Positions 19,924-30,339 of a stretch of 64,000 bases of DNA are shown one piece after another. The notes under the pieces were generated by a model that had not been told where the DNA came from, ran no database searches, and was given only the letters and a program-made list of their open reading frames with translations. The DNA is from Parasphingopyxis sp. CP4. GTDB lineage: Bacteria; Pseudomonadota; Alphaproteobacteria; Sphingomonadales; Sphingomonadaceae. The DNA is taken from positions 1,116,001-1,180,000 of the forward strand of contig NZ_CP051130.1 in NCBI RefSeq assembly GCF_013378055.1. Reading direction: 5' to 3'. Position numbers and translations under genes: made by a program. The number at the start of each line of letters is the position of its first letter. Position 1 is the stretch's first letter.

Positions 19924-20910
19924 ATGACCATTTTGCCCGATCCCACCAAGCCGCTCTCCGAAGACGATGCTTACCAGGCCTTTGCAGACATGCTGGATGG
20001 CAAGCCAAGCGAAGAGGAAATCGAGCATTTCCTCACCACGATGACCGAGCGCGATGAAACCGCGATTGAGATTGCGGCGGCTGCGACCGCGATGCGCGAG
20101 CGCCTGATTGCGATCAACGCACCGCCAGGCGCAATCGATGTGTGCGGTACCGGCGGTGATGGCCAGCATACGTTGAACGTTTCTACTGCCGTATCGATCT
20201 TGGTCGCGTCGCTCGGCGTGCCGGTAGCAAAGCACGGCAATCGCGCTGCATCAAGCAAGGCGGGTGCATCCGACACGCTGGAGGCCCTCGGCATCGATCT
20301 CGATCATGCCGGTAAGGTCGCAGAGCGCAGTCTTGCCGATCTAGGCATCTGCTTTCTCCATGCGGCGAACCATCATCCGGCGATGGGCCGAATTACTCCG
20401 ATCCGCAAACGCATTGGCAAGCGCACGATTTTCAACCTTATGGGTCCGATCTCCAATCCGGCTGGCGTGAAACGACAGCTAATCGGTATTGCCCGCCCTA
20501 ACTATGTCACGGTTTACTGGGCAGCGTTGCGCCAACTGGGCGCTGAATGCGCGATGGTAGTGTCCGGCGAAGAAGGTTTGGACGAGCTTTCCATCTCGGG
20601 CCCGAGCCGGATCCGCAGCTTTGGCGGGGTCGATGTTGGAGACAGCGTCACGCCCGACATTGCGGGACTCGCCGAATATCCAATCGAAGCCATTCGCGGC
20701 GGCGATCCCGAGTTTAACGCGGCGGCCCTGCGTCGATTGCTGGATGGTGAAGATGGCGGTTATCGGAGCGCTGTACTCCTGAACACAGCAGGCGCATTGC
20801 TCGTGGCCGGACAGGTAGGTGGCTGGGAACATGGTGTCGCAAAAGCGGCGACGGCCATCGACGATGGTGCCGCCAAAGATTTGCTCGACCGCTGGATCGA
20901 CTATCGATGA
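19924..20910 (+). CDS. trpD: Anthranilate phosphoribosyltransferase
   Basis: Transfers phosphoribose from PRPP to anthranilate. The 328-residue protein has the PRPP-binding [17 protein letters not shown], the [15 protein letters not shown] loop and the [15 protein letters not shown] region. Length and motifs are canonical. Its last codons overlap trpC by 4 bp (ATGA). The 135-bp gap to the upstream lipoprotein gene must hold its promoter, since trpG reads into an opposing gene. Confidence 0.97.
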   Translation: MTILPDPTKPLSEDDAYQAFADMLDGKPSEEEIEHFLTTMTERDETAIEIAAAATAMRERLIAINAPPGAIDVCGTGGDGQHTLNVSTAVSILVASLGVPVAKHGNRAASSKAGASDTLEALGIDLDHAGKVAERSLADLGICFLHAANHHPAMGRITPIRKRIGKRTIFNLMGPISNPAGVKRQLIGIARPNYVTVYWAALRQLGAECAMVVSGEEGLDELSISGPSRIRSFGGVDVGDSVTPDIAGLAEYPIEAIRGGDPEFNAAALRRLLDGEDGGYRSAVLLNTAGALLVAGQVGGWEHGVAKAATAIDDGAAKDLLDRWIDYR

Positions 20911-21701
20911 GCGACAAGCTAGCCGAAATCTGCGCCGTGAAGCGGGATGAGGTTGCGCGCCGTAAATCCGCAGTTTCGCTCGCGGATATGGAACGGCAAG
21001 CGGCTGGGCAGGATAGCCCCCGTGGTTTCTTGCTAGCACTCAAGGCCAAGGCTGATACTGGCTATGCGTTGATCGCGGAAGTGAAGAAGGCGAGCCCGTC
21101 CAAAGGGCTCATCCGCGAAGATTTCGATCCGCCGTCCCATGCTGCTGCCTATGAAGCCGGTGGTGCGGCCTGTCTCTCCGTGCTGACAGACGAAGCCTAT
21201 TTCCAGGGATCGGATGCCTATCTGATTGCTGCACGATCGGCTTGCACCCTCCCTGCCCTGCGCAAGGATTTCATGGTCGATCCCTGGCAAGTTACCGAAG
21301 CACGCGCGCTTGGTGCCGATGCGATCCTGATCATTGTGGCCGCTCTTGATGATGCGGCCATGGCTGAGATCGAAGATGCCGCTCTGGATCTTGGCATGGA
21401 TGTGCTGGTGGAAGTGCATAACGAATCCGAACTTGATCGCGCTCTGGCCCTGCAATCGACGTTGATCGGCATCAACAATCGCGACCTCAAACAGTTCACC
21501 ACCGATCTCTCGACGAGCGAACGGCTGGCCGCCCGCGTTCCGGATACGCATTTCCTCGTGTCCGAAAGCGGCATTGCGACGAAGGAGGATTGCGATCGGC
21601 TGGCCGAGAGCGGCATTCGCGCTTTCCTGGTTGGTGAATCATTGATGCGACAGGCGGATGTCGAAAGTGCCACTCGCATGCTATTGACCGGCCATGGCTG
21701 A
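20907..21701 (+). CDS. trpC: Indole-3-glycerol phosphate synthase
   Basis: Converts carboxyphenylamino-deoxyribulose phosphate to indole-3-glycerol phosphate. The 264-residue barrel has [12 protein letters not shown] near the start, [12 protein letters not shown], the [11 protein letters not shown] motif and [12 protein letters not shown]. It is a single-function TrpC without a fused TrpF. The start overlaps trpD by 4 bp and the end overlaps moaC by 8 bp. Confidence 0.97.
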   Translation: MSDKLAEICAVKRDEVARRKSAVSLADMERQAAGQDSPRGFLLALKAKADTGYALIAEVKKASPSKGLIREDFDPPSHAAAYEAGGAACLSVLTDEAYFQGSDAYLIAARSACTLPALRKDFMVDPWQVTEARALGADAILIIVAALDDAAMAEIEDAALDLGMDVLVEVHNESELDRALALQSTLIGINNRDLKQFTTDLSTSERLAARVPDTHFLVSESGIATKEDCDRLAESGIRAFLVGESLMRQADVESATRMLLTGHG

Positions 21702-22164
21702 TCTGACGCATATTGATGAAAGCGGCGCGGCTCGCATGGTGGACGTGTCCGACAAGTCCGGCACGGCGCGCGAAGCGACGGCGACCGGGCGTATCACCAT
21801 GTCGAGCGAGGCGGTGTCTGCCATTCGCGACGGCAATGTAAAGAAAGGCGATGTTCTCGGTACGGCACGCGTGGCCGGGATCATGGCCGCCAAAAAGACG
21901 AGCGAATTGATCCCGCTCTGCCATCCTTTGGCACTGTCTGGCGTCACGCTTGATCTGGCGCTCGACGAGGCCAGCGTCACAGCCACCGCCACGGTCAAAA
22001 CAACCGACCGAACCGGCGTCGAGATGGAAGCACTTACCGCCGTGTCGGTCGCGCTCCTCACAGTATATGACATGGCCAAGGCATTGGATCGGGGCATGGT
22101 GATCGGCGAAACGCGGCTGCTCGCCAAGTCCGGAGGCCGATCGGGCGACTGGACGGCCGAATGA
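21694..22164 (+). CDS. moaC: Cyclic pyranopterin monophosphate synthase
   Basis: Second enzyme of molybdenum cofactor synthesis, making cyclic pyranopterin monophosphate. The 156-residue product keeps [18 protein letters not shown], the [12 protein letters not shown] substrate loop and [20 protein letters not shown]. It overlaps trpC (8 bp) and moeA (4 bp), so one message covers tryptophan and molybdopterin genes. Confidence 0.97.
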   Translation: MADLTHIDESGAARMVDVSDKSGTAREATATGRITMSSEAVSAIRDGNVKKGDVLGTARVAGIMAAKKTSELIPLCHPLALSGVTLDLALDEASVTATATVKTTDRTGVEMEALTAVSVALLTVYDMAKALDRGMVIGETRLLAKSGGRSGDWTAE

Positions 22165-23348
22165 GCGGCCTGCTTCCCGTTGAGGACGCACAAAAGCGCC
22201 TGCTTGCGCTGGCCGCACCTGTAGAGACCGAAACTGTGCCGATTGCCGCTGCTGCGGGCCGCTGGCTAGCGGAAAGTATTGTCGCTCGGCGGACGCAGCC
22301 GGCGGTCAATCTGTCAGCCATGGACGGCTATGCGATCCGCTTTGATGAACGCCCGGGTCCATGGACAGTCGTCGGTGAGAGCGCGGCAGGCCGGCCGTTC
22401 GACCAGACATTGGAGCCGGGAGAAGCTGCCCGCATCTTTACTGGCGCGGCCATGCCCGCGGGGGCTGACACTGTGCTCGTGCAAGAAGAAGCCGACCGCG
22501 ATGGCGACACTCTCCGCATGACCGGCGAAGGTCCGTCTGGACAGGGCGGCAATGTGCGGTGTGCGGGTCGCGATTTCGCCGATGGCGACATATTGCTCCA
22601 ACAGGGTGTCAGGCTGACATCTCCGGCGCTCGCATTGGCGATTGCCGGCGGGCATGGGGAACTCGCCGTTCGCCGCCCTATTAGCGTGGCGTTGATTTCG
22701 ACTGGCGATGAGCTGGTTCCCGCTGGCGTATCCACCAGTGCCGCCCAGCTGCCCGCATCGAACGGACCGATGCTCGTCGCGCAGCTCGGCGGTCTGCCTG
22801 TAACAATCAATGATCTCGGTATCGTCGCTGATACGCGTGAGGCACTATCGGACGCGCTGGACGCGGCATCCGGTTCGGACATCATCGTGACCATCGGCGG
22901 GGCATCGGTTGGCGATCATGATCTGGTCCGGCCCGTTCTTGAAGCAGCAGACGCATCGATCGATTTCTGGCGCATCGCGATGAAGCCCGGGAAGCCGCTC
23001 ATGGCCGGCACGCTAAATGGTTCGGTTGTACTTGGCCTGCCCGGCAACCCCGCCTCGGCATTTGTCACGGCCAAGCTCTTCCTTGAGCCAATGATTGCGC
23101 ATCTGTCTGGTGCGTCCAGTCCGCTTCCCCAGCTTCAGTCGGCAACGCTGGGTGCAGCCATGCCGGCGGTGGGAAAGCGAACGGAATTCGTCCGCGGTCG
23201 CTGGGATGGTGGGCGGGTACGCCCGCTCGATCAGCAAAGTAGCGCAGCGTTGAATGCGCTCGCCCAGGCCGAACTGTTGATCCGCCGCCCTGCGGACGGT
23301 GAAGCTGCCGAGCCAGGTCATCCAGTGGACATCCTTCCGCTCGCTTGA
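22161..23348 (+). CDS. moeA: Molybdopterin molybdenumtransferase
   Basis: Inserts molybdenum into adenylylated molybdopterin. The 395-residue protein has the MoeA start ([19 protein letters not shown]), the [11 protein letters not shown] motif, [19 protein letters not shown], the central [12 protein letters not shown] and [13 protein letters not shown], and [19 protein letters not shown] near the C-terminus. Domain order and length match MoeA. It is coupled to moaC and followed after 72 bp by lexA. Confidence 0.96.
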   Translation: MSGLLPVEDAQKRLLALAAPVETETVPIAAAAGRWLAESIVARRTQPAVNLSAMDGYAIRFDERPGPWTVVGESAAGRPFDQTLEPGEAARIFTGAAMPAGADTVLVQEEADRDGDTLRMTGEGPSGQGGNVRCAGRDFADGDILLQQGVRLTSPALALAIAGGHGELAVRRPISVALISTGDELVPAGVSTSAAQLPASNGPMLVAQLGGLPVTINDLGIVADTREALSDALDAASGSDIIVTIGGASVGDHDLVRPVLEAADASIDFWRIAMKPGKPLMAGTLNGSVVLGLPGNPASAFVTAKLFLEPMIAHLSGASSPLPQLQSATLGAAMPAVGKRTEFVRGRWDGGRVRPLDQQSSAALNALAQAELLIRRPADGEAAEPGHPVDILPLA

Positions 23349-23372
23349 CAGCGAATCTTTTGTTTCCTACAC

Positions 23373-23398
23373 GTTCCCCGTTCGTTCCATAATGGAAC
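23373..23398 (+). promoter_or_regulatory. LexA (SOS) box upstream of lexA, with an overlapping palindrome
   Basis: GTTC at 23373-23376, seven bases, then GTTC at 23384-23387 is a perfect alphaproteobacterial LexA operator (GTTC-N7-GTTC). The second GTTC also begins a perfect 15-bp palindrome, GTTCCATAATGGAAC (23384-23398). The site lies 23-48 bp before the lexA start, as expected for autoregulation. Confidence 0.85.
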
Positions 23399-23420
23399 AA
23401 AAATGGAGGAGACGAAGGCA

Positions 23421-24077
23421 ATGCTGACAAAGAAACAGCATGAGCTGCTGATGTTTATCCACGACCGTTTGGCCGAAACCGGCATTTCTCCCTCATTCGA
23501 GGAAATGAAGGATGCGCTTGATCTCAAATCAAAATCGGGTGTCCATCGGCTAATTTCGGCGCTTGAGGAACGAGAGTTTATTCGTCGTCTTCCCAATCGC
23601 GCGCGCGCCCTTGAAATTGTCCGCATGCCGGATCAATCGGGTGCTGCTGTCACGCCAATTTCCGCCGCTCCGAAGCTCATGCCGGTCGCGGCGAATGACG
23701 TGCTCGATCTGCCCCTCCATGGACGGATCGCTGCCGGTCAGCCGATCGAAGCCATTGAAGGCCAGGAAAGCTTGAGTGTACCGGCCGCCTTTCTCGGTAG
23801 CGGGGAGCATTATGCCCTCGAAGTTGCCGGAGACTCGATGGTCGACGAAGGCATTCTAGACGGCGATTATGCGCTGATCCGCAAGGTGAGCACGGCGCGC
23901 GAGGGCGAGATTGTTGTCGCCCTGATCGACCAGAGCGAAGCCACGTTGAAAACCTTCCGTCACGAAGGTTCGATGGTGCGGCTCGATCCTGCCAACCGCA
24001 ACTACGAACCGCAGCGTTATGCGCCGGAACAGGTTGCGATTCAGGGAACTCTCGCGGGCTTGCTGCGCCGCTACTGA
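23421..24077 (+). CDS. lexA: SOS-response repressor LexA
   Basis: Represses DNA-damage genes and self-cleaves on activated RecA. The 218-residue protein has an N-terminal winged helix ([17 protein letters not shown] to about 65) and a C-terminal S24 peptidase domain. The cleavage site is Ala105-Gly106 in [10 protein letters not shown], the nucleophile Ser139 is in AGDSMVDEG, and the general base is Lys177 in EATLKTF. The start at 23421 fits the family and follows GGAGGA; an ATG at 23403 overlaps that site. The SOS box upstream indicates autoregulation. Confidence 0.97.
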   Translation: MLTKKQHELLMFIHDRLAETGISPSFEEMKDALDLKSKSGVHRLISALEEREFIRRLPNRARALEIVRMPDQSGAAVTPISAAPKLMPVAANDVLDLPLHGRIAAGQPIEAIEGQESLSVPAAFLGSGEHYALEVAGDSMVDEGILDGDYALIRKVSTAREGEIVVALIDQSEATLKTFRHEGSMVRLDPANRNYEPQRYAPEQVAIQGTLAGLLRRY

Positions 24078-26203
24078 GATCTCCGCCACGGCCGATCGTC
24101 GCCGGGCGTAAGGACGGTTTCAATATGTGCCGGCGAAAGCCGGATCGCGAGGCCTCCTGCCTCCTGCAGAAAGCCCCTGTCGGCGAGCAGCCAGCGCGGC
24201 GTGCACCCGTCCGGCATACGCCGATCGCTCACCACGATATCCGCAGCTGAACATTCCGCCATGAGTTCGGGATAGGGCAGATAATAGCTGCTGCGCGTGG
24301 CAAAGATCCTCCACTGGCGTCCGCCTGACCATATCGTGGTACGGCAGCTATCGGGATTGCACCAGGCGGTCGGTAGATCGTCGAGCGCTCCAGCCTCGCT
24401 CTCCAGACCCGATGTTTCGTTGAAGATGTCGCGCACATAATCGCCAGCGCGCGGCCTCAATAGTGCAAGACGCCCATCCGCTTGCCGTATCGCCATATGC
24501 TGACCATCGCCGGTGACGAGAATGTCCGGTGCTGGCGAAACTAACGCCCAAGCGCCGCCGAACATAACTATAGGCAACCCCCAGTACCGCCACGCACTCT
24601 TCCAGAGCAGGAACCAGAGCCCGCCAATGATCATCGCCACATAGGCAGTGATGGGCATCGACGGGAGCAGAGCCACTGCGCCGGGCGTCTCGGATACTGA
24701 ATGGGCCAGGGTCATGAGCAGGCTGAGCGCTTGTCCCACGATCCACCAAACCGGCGCGCCAAGGCCAAACATATCGAGGAACAGCGCGAGAGCCTCCAAT
24801 GGTATGATCACGAAGCTCGTCAATGGAATGGCGATGATATTGGCGAGCGCGCCATACAGGCCAGCCTTGTTGAAATGATACAAGGCGATCGGCATCAGAG
24901 CGATCTCAACGACAATGCCGGTCAGCAACAGGCCGAGCGTGAAACGCCCCACTTTGGCGAAAAACCGTTCATCACGCCGCGACAGGAGCCGTTTTACACG
25001 CGGATGCTCGTGCAAAGCGACAATCGCAGTCACGGCCGCAAAACTCAGCTGGAAACTTGGCCCAACTAACGTCTCCGGCCAAAGCAACAGCACAATCAGC
25101 GCGCCCGTCGCCACCAGGCGCAAGGTAATCGCATCCCGCCCCATCGCCACCCCGATGAGTATCAGCATGGCTGCGATGCAGGCGCGAACGGTCGGCACCT
25201 GAGACCCGGTGAACAGAGTGTAGGCAAGGCCTGCCAAGGCTCCTGCCCCCGCCGCGATGACGATAAGAGGTAGATTCAGCGCCAGTCTTGGGCTGAGAGC
25301 CAATGTCTTGAGCACCAACAACATCGCCACACCGATCACCGCCGTCACATGCAGTCCGCTGATCGCCAGAAGATGCGCGAGGCCACTGCGCCGCATCGCA
25401 TCCGCATCCTCTTCGGCAATCCGTCCGCGATCGCCGGTGGCCAGTGTCGCGGCGATTGCACCTTCTCGCCCCCCAACGCGGTCCGCAACATGCGCAGCGA
25501 GCCGCGTGCGTTGCGCTTCCAACCAACCGCGCCAGCTGCCGCCCTCGGCTTCCCGGACGATCCGCACGTCGCCCCATGCGCGGCCCGTCGCGCCGATCCC
25601 ATCAAACCAGGCGCGCTGGGAAAAATCATAGGCTCCGGGAACTGCCGCGCGCGGAGGCGGCATCAAGCGCGCCTCAAGCGCAACCCATGCGCCCGCCGCC
25701 AGCCCGTCCGGTGCTGCATCTTCATCAATATTCACGCGAAACTGCACCGGTAGGGATGTGTCGCTCGGAGATCTAAGTCGCAGGCGTATGCTCTGGCGCG
25801 CGGGCAGATGCTCGACGGAAACAACCTGGGCGGTGAAGTCGCTCGCCACTGGCCGGCCAAGCGTTTCGGTGTCGGTCCGTTCAGCGCGTATCCAGATGAG
25901 GATACAGCCCAGCGCCATCATCATCGCCGCAATCCCGGCGATCCGCACAATCCGCAATCCCTGTCCCAACGCAAAGCAAGCGCAGGCAACAGCCAATGCG
26001 AGCATGATGAATGCAATCCAGGCCGAACGGTCAGCCAGCGCGAACCAGCTGGCAATTCCACACCCTAAAGCCACTGGCAGCCAAAGCGGTATCTGGTCGC
26101 GCTCAAGCTGCAATCGATCTTCTATTCCGGACACCAGACGCACCAGCGCCGATTGTCGCCCGGCAGGGGCTATGCTAGTCCGCGCTCCCAATATTCCCCG
26201 CAT
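24071..26203 (-). CDS. comEC: ComEC/Rec2 family membrane protein
   Basis: A roughly 710-residue inner-membrane protein related to the DNA-uptake channel ComEC. It has an N-terminal DUF4131-type region with membrane segments and an OB-like part, then the Competence domain with many helices ([40 protein letters not shown]). The C-terminal domain keeps a beta-rich pattern, but I see no HxHxDH site, so the usual metallo-beta-lactamase nuclease activity is probably absent. The start at 26203 avoids overlap with divergent gltX. It converges with lexA, overlapping by 7 bp. Confidence 0.88.
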   Translation of the reverse strand: MRGILGARTSIAPAGRQSALVRLVSGIEDRLQLERDQIPLWLPVALGCGIASWFALADRSAWIAFIMLALAVACACFALGQGLRIVRIAGIAAMMMALGCILIWIRAERTDTETLGRPVASDFTAQVVSVEHLPARQSIRLRLRSPSDTSLPVQFRVNIDEDAAPDGLAAGAWVALEARLMPPPRAAVPGAYDFSQRAWFDGIGATGRAWGDVRIVREAEGGSWRGWLEAQRTRLAAHVADRVGGREGAIAATLATGDRGRIAEEDADAMRRSGLAHLLAISGLHVTAVIGVAMLLVLKTLALSPRLALNLPLIVIAAGAGALAGLAYTLFTGSQVPTVRACIAAMLILIGVAMGRDAITLRLVATGALIVLLLWPETLVGPSFQLSFAAVTAIVALHEHPRVKRLLSRRDERFFAKVGRFTLGLLLTGIVVEIALMPIALYHFNKAGLYGALANIIAIPLTSFVIIPLEALALFLDMFGLGAPVWWIVGQALSLLMTLAHSVSETPGAVALLPSMPITAYVAMIIGGLWFLLWKSAWRYWGLPIVMFGGAWALVSPAPDILVTGDGQHMAIRQADGRLALLRPRAGDYVRDIFNETSGLESEAGALDDLPTAWCNPDSCRTTIWSGGRQWRIFATRSSYYLPYPELMAECSAADIVVSDRRMPDGCTPRWLLADRGFLQEAGGLAIRLSPAHIETVLTPGDDRPWRRSQ

Positions 26204-26228
26204 AATAGCAGTCTTGGAGATCGCGCCC

Positions 26229-27662
26229 ATGAGCGCAATAGAAAAAGCCGTTAATAATGAAGGTGTTGTGACCCGTTTCGCCCCTTCACCAACCGGATAT
26301 TTGCATATTGGCGGTGCGCGAACCGCCCTTTTCAACTGGCTTTTTGCCCGCCACCATGGCGGTCAGTTCAAGCTGCGCATTGAAGATACGGACCAGGCAC
26401 GCTCTACCGATGATGCGATCGAGAAGATTCTCGATGGTATGCGTTGGCTCGGCCTCGATTGGGACGGCGACGAGATCTATCAATTCTCCCGCGCGGACCG
26501 GCATGTCGAAGTTGCCAACGCGCTGCTCGAAAGCGGCAATGCCTATCGCTGCTATGCGACGCCGGAAGAACTGGCGGAGATGCGCGAGCAACAGCGCGCG
26601 GCGAAACAACCGATCCGATATGATAATCGTTGGCGGGATCGCGATCCATCGGAAGCCCCTGACGGCGCGCCGTTCGTTATTCGCCTCAAGACGCCGATCG
26701 AAGGCGAAACGATAATCGAAGACGCGGTGCAAGGCCGGGTGAAAGTCCGCAACCAGGAGATCGACGATTTCGTCATGCTACGCGGCGACGGAACGCCAAC
26801 TTATATGCTCGCGGTTGCCGTTGATGATCATGACATGGGCGTCACCCATGTGATCCGTGGTGACGATCATCTCAACAATGCATTCCGTCAACGCGCGCTG
26901 ATCGATGCGATGGGCTGGCCCCAAAAGATCTACGCCCATGTGCCGCTGATCCACGGTCCCGATGGCGCCAAGCTATCCAAGCGCCACGGCGCTCTGGGTG
27001 TTGAAGCCTATCGCGATGAGATGGGAATGCTGCCAGAAGCCGTTTTCAACTATCTCCTGCGCCTCGGGTGGGGCCATGGCGATGACGAGATAATCAGTCA
27101 GGAACAGGCTATCGAATGGTTTGATCTTGATGGGGTCGGCAAGTCTGCAGCGCGGTTTGACGTAAAGAAGCTAACGAACCTCAACGGCCACTATATTCGA
27201 GAGTCCGACAATGCCCGGCTTGCTGATCTGGCAACACCGGCAATTGCCGCCGATTTGGGCCGTGATATTACCGATGAAGAGCTTGAATTGCTGCAACGCA
27301 GCATGGAAAGCATCAAGCCTCGGGCCAAGTCTGTCGCCGATTTGGGTGCCAGTGCGACATTTTTATTTCGCACTCGCCCCCTAAATCTGGACGAGAAGGC
27401 TCAAATGCTGCTACAGGATGAGGCGCCGGCGTTGCTCGCCGATCTATTGCCACATCTTGAAGGGGTGGCGGAATGGTCGGAAGACAGGCTGGATACCGCC
27501 GTCAGGGACTTTGCCGACGCCCGCGAACTCAAGCTGGGCAAGGTTGCGCAACCCCTGCGCGCGGCGCTGACCGGAAGTGCGACATCGCCGGGAATTTTCG
27601 ATGTGCTTTTGCTCCTCGGTCGTGAGGAGTCATTGGCGCGGATCGCCGATCAGGCGGCATAG
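26229..27662 (+). CDS. gltX: Glutamyl-tRNA synthetase
   Basis: Charges tRNA-Glu, and in many alphaproteobacteria also tRNA-Gln for later amidation. The 477-residue class I enzyme has [20 protein letters not shown] with the HIGH-type motif at residues 26-29 and the KMSKS-type loop [11 protein letters not shown] near residue 250, followed by the helical anticodon-binding part. The ATG at 26229 follows GGAG; the longer upstream reading is antisense to comEC and not real. gltA follows after 13 bp. Confidence 0.97.
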   Translation: MSAIEKAVNNEGVVTRFAPSPTGYLHIGGARTALFNWLFARHHGGQFKLRIEDTDQARSTDDAIEKILDGMRWLGLDWDGDEIYQFSRADRHVEVANALLESGNAYRCYATPEELAEMREQQRAAKQPIRYDNRWRDRDPSEAPDGAPFVIRLKTPIEGETIIEDAVQGRVKVRNQEIDDFVMLRGDGTPTYMLAVAVDDHDMGVTHVIRGDDHLNNAFRQRALIDAMGWPQKIYAHVPLIHGPDGAKLSKRHGALGVEAYRDEMGMLPEAVFNYLLRLGWGHGDDEIISQEQAIEWFDLDGVGKSAARFDVKKLTNLNGHYIRESDNARLADLATPAIAADLGRDITDEELELLQRSMESIKPRAKSVADLGASATFLFRTRPLNLDEKAQMLLQDEAPALLADLLPHLEGVAEWSEDRLDTAVRDFADARELKLGKVAQPLRAALTGSATSPGIFDVLLLLGREESLARIADQAA

Positions 27663-27675
27663 CAGGAGCGAATAT

Positions 27676-28962
27676 ATGGGTGACAACAGCGCTAAACTCT
27701 CGGTTAATGGCAATGAGCATGAATATAGCGTGGATTCGGGCACGGTCGGCCCGGACGTCGTCGATATTCGCAAGCTTTACGCCGAGACAGGCCTGTTCAC
27801 CTTCGATCCCGGCTTCAAATCGACTGCCAGTTGTGAATCCGGTCTGACCTATATCGATGGTGGCAAGGGTATCCTGCTCCATCGCGGCTATCCGATCGAA
27901 CAGCTCGCCGAACAGTCGAGCTTCATGGAAGTCGCCTATCTGCTCCTCAACGGCGAGCTTCCCGGACAGCAAGAATTTGTCGATTTCGAGCGGACGATCA
28001 CGCTGCACACGATGGTGCATGAGCAATTGAAGACGCTCTATAACGGCTTCCGCCGCGATGCTCACCCGATGGCCATCATGTGCGGTGTCGTTGGTGCGCT
28101 ATCTGCATTTTATCACGATTCGACAGATATTTCCGACCCTGAGCAGCGCACTATAGCCTCGCATCGGATGATCGCAAAAATGCCGACGATTGCGGCGATG
28201 GCCTATAAATATGCGATCGGTCAGCCATTCCTCTATCCGGATAATGACCTGTCCTACACCGGCAATTTCCTGCGCATGACGTTCGGCGTTCCGGCTGAAG
28301 AATATGAGGTCAATCCGATCATCGAAGATGCGATGGACAAGATCTTCATCCTGCATGCCGATCACGAGCAGAATGCATCCACCTCGACAGTCCGCCTGGC
28401 CGGATCGTCAGGTGCCAATCCCTTCGCGTGTATTGCTGCCGGCATCGCTTGCCTCTGGGGTCCCGCTCATGGCGGTGCCAATGAAGCGGCGCTCAACATG
28501 CTCCGCGAAATCGGCACGCCAGACCGTATTCCGGAATATATCAAGCGCGCCAAGGACAAAGACGATCCGTTCCGCCTGATGGGCTTTGGCCACCGCGTCT
28601 ATAAGAATTTCGATCCGCGCGCGAAGGTCATGAAGAAGACGGCCACTGAAGTGCTCGACACTTTGGGCGTCGACGATCCGATCTTCGATGTAGCGCGCGA
28701 GCTTGAGAAAATCGCGCTTGAAGATGATTATTTCATCGAGAAGAAGCTGTACCCGAATGTCGATTTCTATTCGGGTGTAATCCTGTCAGCCATCGGCTTC
28801 CCGACGACGATGTTCACGGTGCTGTTTGCACTTGCCCGCACGGTTGGCTGGGTAGCGCAGTGGAACGAGATGATCTCGGATCCCGCACAAACCATCGGTC
28901 GCCCGCGTCAGCTGTATACCGGCCCGGAACAGCGCGACTATGTGCCGATTGGCAGCCGCTAA
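27676..28962 (+). CDS. gltA: Citrate synthase (type I)
   Basis: Condenses acetyl-CoA and oxaloacetate into citrate. The 428-residue product has the long N-terminal domain of type I (NADH-sensitive-type) enzymes and the catalytic signatures [15 protein letters not shown] and [15 protein letters not shown]. The start is [16 protein letters not shown] with an AGGAG site; a longer reading from 27577 lies inside gltX. It converges on the histidine-kinase-like gene with a 3-bp gap. Confidence 0.97.
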   Translation: MGDNSAKLSVNGNEHEYSVDSGTVGPDVVDIRKLYAETGLFTFDPGFKSTASCESGLTYIDGGKGILLHRGYPIEQLAEQSSFMEVAYLLLNGELPGQQEFVDFERTITLHTMVHEQLKTLYNGFRRDAHPMAIMCGVVGALSAFYHDSTDISDPEQRTIASHRMIAKMPTIAAMAYKYAIGQPFLYPDNDLSYTGNFLRMTFGVPAEEYEVNPIIEDAMDKIFILHADHEQNASTSTVRLAGSSGANPFACIAAGIACLWGPAHGGANEAALNMLREIGTPDRIPEYIKRAKDKDDPFRLMGFGHRVYKNFDPRAKVMKKTATEVLDTLGVDDPIFDVARELEKIALEDDYFIEKKLYPNVDFYSGVILSAIGFPTTMFTVLFALARTVGWVAQWNEMISDPAQTIGRPRQLYTGPEQRDYVPIGSR

Positions 28963-28965
28963 ACT

Positions 28966-30339
28966 CTAAGCGTCGACTGGCAGGGTCAGCACAAAGCGGG
29001 CGCCCTGTCCGCGGGCACTATCGACATCGATATCGCCGCCCATTGCGCGCGCAAGTCGCCGCGCAATGTAAAGACCGAGCCCGGTGCCCGGTTCACTGGC
29101 CGATAGCCGTTCGAATTTCTCAAAAATGCGAGGCTGATCCTCAGCCGATATTCCGCGTCCCTGATCAGCAACGATCACCGCTGCAAGATCGCCCTCGCTC
29201 TCGCATCGGATCCAGACCTGGCTATCCTCCGGGGCAAAGCGCACAGCATTGCCCACCAGGTTCACCAAAATCTGGAGCACCCGCTTATAGTCAGCGCGTG
29301 CCGGCAAAGATTCGTCATCTGCCGGTTGGTCGATACGGATTTTCTTTTCGCTGGCGCGCACCGAAAGCAAGCCGGCGGCATCACGAGCGATATCGGCGAG
29401 ATCGATATCTTGCACTTCGGGCGTAAAATCTGGTCGCTCAACAGCCTGGAGATCGACAAGGTCATCGATCAGCCCAAGCAAGTGGCGTCCGGCGCGCGAG
29501 ATATCGCCCGCATATTCGGCATAGTCGCCACGGATCGGCCCCTCGAGCTGCGCCTCGATACTGTGTGCACTGGCCACGATCCGGTCGAGCGGCGCCCGCA
29601 GCGCGCGGTCGATCTGGCGCCCGAAGGCATCCGGAATTTCGGCATCATTTGCGGCAGGTTGAACGGCAACAGCCTCTGCAGCCTGCGCAGTTGCGGTACC
29701 GCGAAATCCTCCAAAGCGTCCAGCTCCGTCAATCAAGGGAACCGCCGTCAGCTCAACCCGCTGATCTCCATCGGGGCGAAGCACTGCCTCTTGCCGCGCA
29801 AACCGACGATGCTCAGCCAGGGCGTTGAGAATCGGGAGCGCGCCATCAACGCCTTCGACAAAGCGAAACAGCCCGGTAAGCGGTTGGCCAATATAGGGAT
29901 CGAGCGACCCTAATGCGGCCTCGGCATCCGGTGACAACGCCGTCAGTCGCAACGCATGGTCGGTCTCCCAAAGCCAATCTGCATCTGCCCGCAAAAAATC
30001 ATGGTCTCGCAAGCCGTCATTGCCGCCCTCAGGTGAGATTGGGTCCCGCTCGACCCATCCGCCAATCGCGAGCTTAACCCCTTCGCTATCGGGCTCGGCT
30101 TGAATGTGTAGCTCAACATCGCGATCACCCTTCGCCGCAATGACGCTGCGCGACACGGCGACGCCCAGCCTTTCCGCTAGTTTTGCAAGAGCCGCAATTT
30201 GCGGAATTGCGAGGCTGCCACCCGGCACTCCGCCTGCACCCTCGTGAAGATCTTCCAACAGGGGATCAGCAGCAACAAGGCATCCCTGATTGTCGACCCG
30301 TCCAACGGACACGGCATTTGAGGCTCCGAAATCCGTCAT
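28966..30339 (-). CDS. Histidine-kinase-like protein lacking the phospho-acceptor histidine
   Basis: A 457-residue soluble protein with a PAS-like region (about 115-218), a HisKA-type dimerisation helix (about 237-300) and a complete HATPase domain. The ATPase has the N box (N360-LVGN364), G1 (DQGRG, 392-396), an F box (IFEKFERL) and G2 (GTGLGL, 418-423). In the HisKA helix the usual SHELRTPL reads DRALRAPL, so Arg245 occupies the histidine site. It may bind ATP but cannot autophosphorylate there. It overlaps the upstream DUF2336 gene by 4 bp. No membrane segment is seen. Confidence 0.85.
   Translation of the reverse strand: MTDFGASNAVSVGRVDNQGCLVAADPLLEDLHEGAGGVPGGSLAIPQIAALAKLAERLGVAVSRSVIAAKGDRDVELHIQAEPDSEGVKLAIGGWVERDPISPEGGNDGLRDHDFLRADADWLWETDHALRLTALSPDAEAALGSLDPYIGQPLTGLFRFVEGVDGALPILNALAEHRRFARQEAVLRPDGDQRVELTAVPLIDGAGRFGGFRGTATAQAAEAVAVQPAANDAEIPDAFGRQIDRALRAPLDRIVASAHSIEAQLEGPIRGDYAEYAGDISRAGRHLLGLIDDLVDLQAVERPDFTPEVQDIDLADIARDAAGLLSVRASEKKIRIDQPADDESLPARADYKRVLQILVNLVGNAVRFAPEDSQVWIRCESEGDLAAVIVADQGRGISAEDQPRIFEKFERLSASEPGTGLGLYIARRLARAMGGDIDVDSARGQGARFVLTLPVDA

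Noticed and set aside
25758-26228. N-terminal extension of gltX by 157 codons
   Set aside because: It is antisense to comEC, and the class I synthetase signature begins right after the ATG at 26229.
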